A DNA stretch of 8,464 bases from contig JAPUIV010000154.1 of NCBI GenBank assembly GCA_027296665.1, positions 1-8,464 on the forward strand, written 5' to 3'. The position numbers and the translations under genes are program-made. This stretch comes from Acidobacteriota bacterium. Its GTDB lineage: Bacteria; Acidobacteriota; Polarisedimenticolia; JAPUIV01. Below, one piece after another: positions 6,232 to 8,464 of the stretch. The notes beneath the pieces are model-generated. The model was given only the letters and a program-made list of their open reading frames with translations. It was not told the DNA's origin and did not search any database. Every line of letters starts with the position of its first letter. Position 1 is the first letter of the stretch.

Positions 6232-6587
6232 ATTTTCTTTTCCTTTGTCTTCTCGTCCTGTTCCTGATCTTCGGATTTGTCATTGGCGCCTTCAACATCA
6301 CGCCGCAGGTCACGGTGAATCTCATCTACCGGGAATTTCTCGATATTCCCCTCGGGACCGTGATGATCGGCTCCATGATCGCAGGAATGGCCATGGCCGC
6401 CCTGCTGGGGCTTTTCGAAGTTCTTCGTCTGCGAGTGCAATGCCGCCAGTTGCGGCGGCGAATCAAAGGTCTCGAGTCAGTCCAACCCCGATCCTGGCAA
6501 CCGGAACCGGCGGAAACCCCTCCCATTTCGATCCCCGGGGATGAAGAGACCCAGGAAGGATCGATGCCGCCTGGGTATCGGGATTAA
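6228..6587 (+). CDS. LapA-domain (DUF1049-like) small inner-membrane protein
   Basis: 119 aa. One hydrophobic segment at about 2-21 (FLFLCLLVLFLIFGFVIGAF) is followed by NITPQVTVNLIYREFLDIPL, a second segment at about 41-62, then a basic amphipathic helix (LRVQCRQLRRRIKGLE, 67-82) and a Pro/Glu-rich polar tail. This two-TM hairpin, with a GAxN-xxxVTVN stretch after TM1 and a coiled-coil-like basic helix after TM2, is the LapA/YciS pattern. In E. coli LapA works with LapB to control LpxC turnover and LPS assembly. The family assignment rests on pattern resemblance; the same function here is inference, helped by its position at the end of the Kdo operon. No LapB (TPR plus rubredoxin) is visible, and the TPR protein to the right is not one. 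The ATG overlaps the kdsC stop (ATGA). The TAA stop lies in an A-run that is part of the opposing terminator. Confidence 0.72.
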   Translation: MNFLFLCLLVLFLIFGFVIGAFNITPQVTVNLIYREFLDIPLGTVMIGSMIAGMAMAALLGLFEVLRLRVQCRQLRRRIKGLESVQPRSWQPEPAETPPISIPGDEETQEGSMPPGYRD

Positions 6588-6617
6588 AAAAAACAAGCCT
6601 CCGTCTCCGGAGGCTTG
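6586..6617 (-). terminator. Rho-independent terminator of the right-hand minus-strand operon
   Basis: A 10-bp perfect stem, CAAGCCTCCG (6594-6603) with CGGAGGCTTG (6608-6617), and a 4-nt loop (6604-6607). Read on the minus strand it is followed directly by eight T residues (6593-6586), a textbook intrinsic terminator. It lies 24 nt past the stop codon of the exported-protein gene. Read on the plus strand the same hairpin has no U-tract, so it should not stop the Kdo operon efficiently. Confidence 0.9.
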
Positions 6618-6641
6618 CAGGATCGGATTCATCTTCCGGAT

Positions 6642-7385
6642 TTATTGTTTCTTTTTCGGACTCTTATTGGAAGATCCGTCCACATCCGGTCCATCGGAGA
6701 TATCACAATTCATTTCCTCCGGCGGACAATCTGGAGGCGTGGGATTGCCCATCAGGGAATAGGATGTCGACTTGGAAATGGCCTGGTCTCCGGATGTTAT
6801 CTCGTAAGAGATCAGGATCTCATTTCCCCTCACCTGCAATCGGGGGTGCCGGCTGTCAACCGCGGGATCGGAAACGGGGATGGAAGAAACCCACCTGCCG
6901 CCAATCTGGAAGGTGAGGAATACCTGTGAAACGGGGGACGCCCGCCACCAGACCACGACCGGGATACCCCCGGAGGTGAACTCCAGAACGGGATCCAGAT
7001 CGTGGAACCGGTTATCTCGTTCTTCCAGGGGCCGGGTGACTACCCACTGTTGACCATTGAAGAGGGAAAAGGCGAGTTCGTAATCGTTTCCATCGTTGAG
7101 GGACCAGACCGCCCAGGGGAGTCCAGTCCGGGGATTTTCCCGCACGCTGGGAGAAAGATCTCCAACCTCATCTCCGTGGGGATTCAGAGTCAGGCGAGGA
7201 TCGATACCTTCCCGCACCTGCCGCCAGACGATAGGCGTCTTCCCCTCCATACCCTGCAGGATGATCAGATCCCGGTAACGTCCCTTCTTATCCAGTTCGA
7301 CGGAAACTTCGCCAAACACCCAGCCTGCGATCGACCCGAGAAGAAGGACAACGATCCCGATGCGGCCCAATCGATGTAAATTCAT
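6642..7385 (-). CDS. Exported protein of unknown function with beta-rich repeats
   Basis: 247 aa, family not recognised. The N-terminus looks like a Sec signal: basic start (MNLHRLGR), hydrophobic core at about 9-24 (IGIVVLLLGSIAGWVF), possible cleavage after VFG (25). An uncleaved anchor is possible, and there is no lipobox Cys. The mature part shows two similar segments, about 76-125 and 129-178, with the pattern D-[LS]-x-P ... G-[LI]-P-x-x-VW ... F-x-x-G-x-x-W-V, and a degenerate third (179-197). Such Trp-rich strands recall beta-propeller or sialidase-like blades, but no Asp-box is clear. The end is polar, with Cys220 and Cys227 and a lysine-rich terminus (NKSPKKKQ). The ATG overlaps the stop of the HTH-TPR regulator gene by 4 nt (ATGA), with AGGGA about 10 nt upstream, so the two are translationally coupled. 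Followed by a strong terminator. I infer an envelope or periplasmic role under, or feeding back on, the regulator. Confidence 0.82.
   Translation of the reverse strand: MNLHRLGRIGIVVLLLGSIAGWVFGEVSVELDKKGRYRDLIILQGMEGKTPIVWRQVREGIDPRLTLNPHGDEVGDLSPSVRENPRTGLPWAVWSLNDGNDYELAFSLFNGQQWVVTRPLEERDNRFHDLDPVLEFTSGGIPVVVWWRASPVSQVFLTFQIGGRWVSSIPVSDPAVDSRHPRLQVRGNEILISYEITSGDQAISKSTSYSLMGNPTPPDCPPEEMNCDISDGPDVDGSSNKSPKKKQ
6795..7160 (-). repeat. Degenerate ~50-residue protein repeats in the exported protein
   Basis: Protein-level repeats only. Segment 1 covers residues 76-125 (7160-7011), segment 2 residues 129-178 (7001-6852) and a partial segment 3 residues 179-197 (6851-6795). The anchor prolines (P79, P132, P181) are 53 and 49 residues apart. 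Segments 1 and 2 share GLPWAVW/GIPVVVW and FNGQQWV/IGGRWV at matching positions. Consistent with repeated antiparallel strands. Confidence 0.5.
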
Positions 7386-8464
7386 GAGATGTCCGTCCCT
7401 TTATCCCCTTGGATGAACCTGTCAAACCATTGCACCTCCAGGAACTTCCGTTCCAGCGAAGACCGGAGATGCTTGAGGCGGCCAAAGGAGATCTTCTCCT
7501 GAACCGGATTCCCGATCTTCCGGGAAATCAACCACTGATAATAGGCGCAGAGGAACAGGATGTCCACATACCGGTCCCCGCCGCCGGATGCGACGATCTC
7601 CGCTTTCTGGAACATCGCCTTGGCGCCAACGTGATCCTCCAGGAGGATCAGGCCATACCCTTCCTTGGCAAGGCCGTAACTAAGGGCCCGGCGCATATTT
7701 TCCTTCCGCGCCAAACGGATCGATTCCCGGATCTGCCGGAAACCCTTATTGGGCTTCCCCATGGCCACGTCGCAGATTCCGATGTCCGCCAGAAGGGTGA
7801 TCGCCTGTTCGACTCGGTTAATTTCCCGATACCCTTCCAACGCTTCCCGCAGAGAGGTCACCGCTTGTCCGTAATCCCCCTCCTCGTACCAAGCGCTGCC
7901 GATGGCATGGTGCGCGCTACATCTGATCTCCAGATCCCCGTTCTCCCGCGCCATCGCCAGACATTTCTCCGCATCGACGATCGCCAGGAATCGATCTCCC
8001 TGTTCCTTGTGCACGTTGCTGAGCAGGATCAGCGCCATCATCTTGGTCCTCTCGCTGATCCCACTGCACCGTCGCAACATGCGGCGAATTTCGTTTTCCG
8101 AAAGATTGATCTTCCCCAAGCGGAGCAATGAGCGGGCCATGTTGTACCGGCACCGGGCCCGCATCTCTCCGAACTCCCCGCCATACCGGGCTGGCCCCTC
8201 GGTCTCCAGAACCTCCAGGCACCTCTCGAAAACTACGTAGGCCCGGCCGAAGTTTCCGGCCCGAATCAGCGCGTTGCCCTCCTCGCGAAGGGAAACGAAA
8301 TCGCCAGACCCAGGTTTCAGGGAATCATACTGCTCCAAGTCAATGACGTCGGAAAAGCTCTGGATGGGAACGTTGAAGATGATCGCGAGAATACGAAGTT
8401 TATCGAATGAGGGGTAACATCGACCCTTTTCGTACCGGGAGAGTTGCGAGTTGTCGATCTCGCC
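7382..8464 (-). CDS. Xre-family HTH regulator with C-terminal TPR domain (start off right window edge)
   Basis: The reading frame is open from the right edge to the TGA at 7382-7384, giving 360 codons, so the gene starts outside the window. An apparent TTG start at 8338 is internal. The first 42 residues are the second half of a Cro/CI-type helix-turn-helix: recognition helix NSQLSRYEKGRCYPSF (5-20), then KLRILAIIFNVPIQSF (22-37). From about residue 56 to 330 come about seven helix-pair repeats beginning near 56, 100, 140, 179, 218, 258 and 299, a period of about 40. They carry TPR-like signatures such as GNFGRAYVVFERCLEVLE, GDRFLAIVDAEKCLAMARE and GDYGQAVTSLREALEGY. The expected action is DNA binding controlled by a ligand or protein held in the TPR superhelix. 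The architecture resembles RRNPP regulators (PlcR, Rgg, NprR), but HTH-TPR proteins also occur elsewhere and homology is not claimed. Coupled by ATGA overlap to the exported-protein gene; its promoter lies off the window. Confidence 0.88.
   Translation of the reverse strand, partial: GEIDNSQLSRYEKGRCYPSFDKLRILAIIFNVPIQSFSDVIDLEQYDSLKPGSGDFVSLREEGNALIRAGNFGRAYVVFERCLEVLETEGPARYGGEFGEMRARCRYNMARSLLRLGKINLSENEIRRMLRRCSGISERTKMMALILLSNVHKEQGDRFLAIVDAEKCLAMARENGDLEIRCSAHHAIGSAWYEEGDYGQAVTSLREALEGYREINRVEQAITLLADIGICDVAMGKPNKGFRQIRESIRLARKENMRRALSYGLAKEGYGLILLEDHVGAKAMFQKAEIVASGGGDRYVDILFLCAYYQWLISRKIGNPVQEKISFGRLKHLRSSLERKFLEVQWFDRFIQGDKGTDIS

Noticed and set aside
6622..6655. Possible rightward terminator: ATCGGA/TCCGGAT stem followed by a T-rich stretch
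   Set aside because: The stem is only six pairs with a bulge, and the T-rich run is explained by the Lys/Gln codons and stop at the 3' end of the opposing gene.
7382..8338. Calling the TPR protein LapB (YciM) to pair with the LapA-like gene
   Set aside because: It has an HTH rather than an N-terminal membrane helix, shows no C-terminal rubredoxin-type CxxC pairs, and is on the opposite strand.
1..8464. CRISPR arrays, tRNA/rRNA genes, insertion sequences, attachment sites, replication origins
   Set aside because: Reading both strands I saw no regular direct repeats with spacers, no cloverleaf-like segment in the few intergenic gaps, and no transposase or integrase. Almost all of the window is explained by overlapping protein genes.

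Overview
The window reads as part of the chromosome of a diderm (Gram-negative) bacterium with fairly GC-rich coding sequence. The central plus-strand operon makes CMP-Kdo, the activated form of the sugar that links lipid A to the rest of lipopolysaccharide, so the host almost certainly builds a Kdo-containing outer membrane. The order kdsB-pyrG-kdsA-kdsD-kdsC is one I associate with Deltaproteobacteria and some Acidobacteriota. The large helix-turn-helix/TPR regulator on the right would fit the latter, but I cannot assign a phylum from this window alone.

Left block (1-1258, minus strand): an ABC-2 type exporter operon. A GTG-started ATPase overlaps by 3 nt a TTG-started permease whose C-terminal part lies off the left edge. 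The intergenic region (1259-1435) carries two divergent sigma70-like promoters, each with a perfect TTGACA and a 17-nt spacer. One drives the exporter leftwards and the other drives the Kdo operon rightwards.

Central block (1436-6587, plus strand): six genes, each overlapping the next by 1 to 7 nt. They are kdsB, pyrG, kdsA, kdsD, kdsC and a small two-helix LapA-domain membrane protein. KdsD makes arabinose-5-phosphate, KdsA condenses it with PEP, KdsC removes the phosphate and KdsB charges the free Kdo with CTP. PyrG, in second position, makes that CTP. The whole branch from ribulose-5-phosphate and UTP to CMP-Kdo is therefore in one transcription unit. The last gene belongs to a family linked to LPS assembly control.

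Right block (6586-8464, minus strand): a two-gene unit ending at a strong intrinsic terminator that fires only leftwards and touches the stop codon of the LapA-like gene. The upstream gene is a cytoplasmic regulator, cut by the right window edge, with the end of an Xre/Cro-type helix-turn-helix followed by about seven TPR-like repeats of roughly 40 residues. It overlaps by 4 nt a gene for an unrecognised exported protein with two to three degenerate beta-rich repeats of about 50 residues and a polar, lysine-ended tail. This sensor-like regulator plus secreted-partner pair is the least explained part of the window. Its layout resembles the HTH-TPR regulator/secreted-signal cassettes of Firmicutes, but homology to those systems is not shown.
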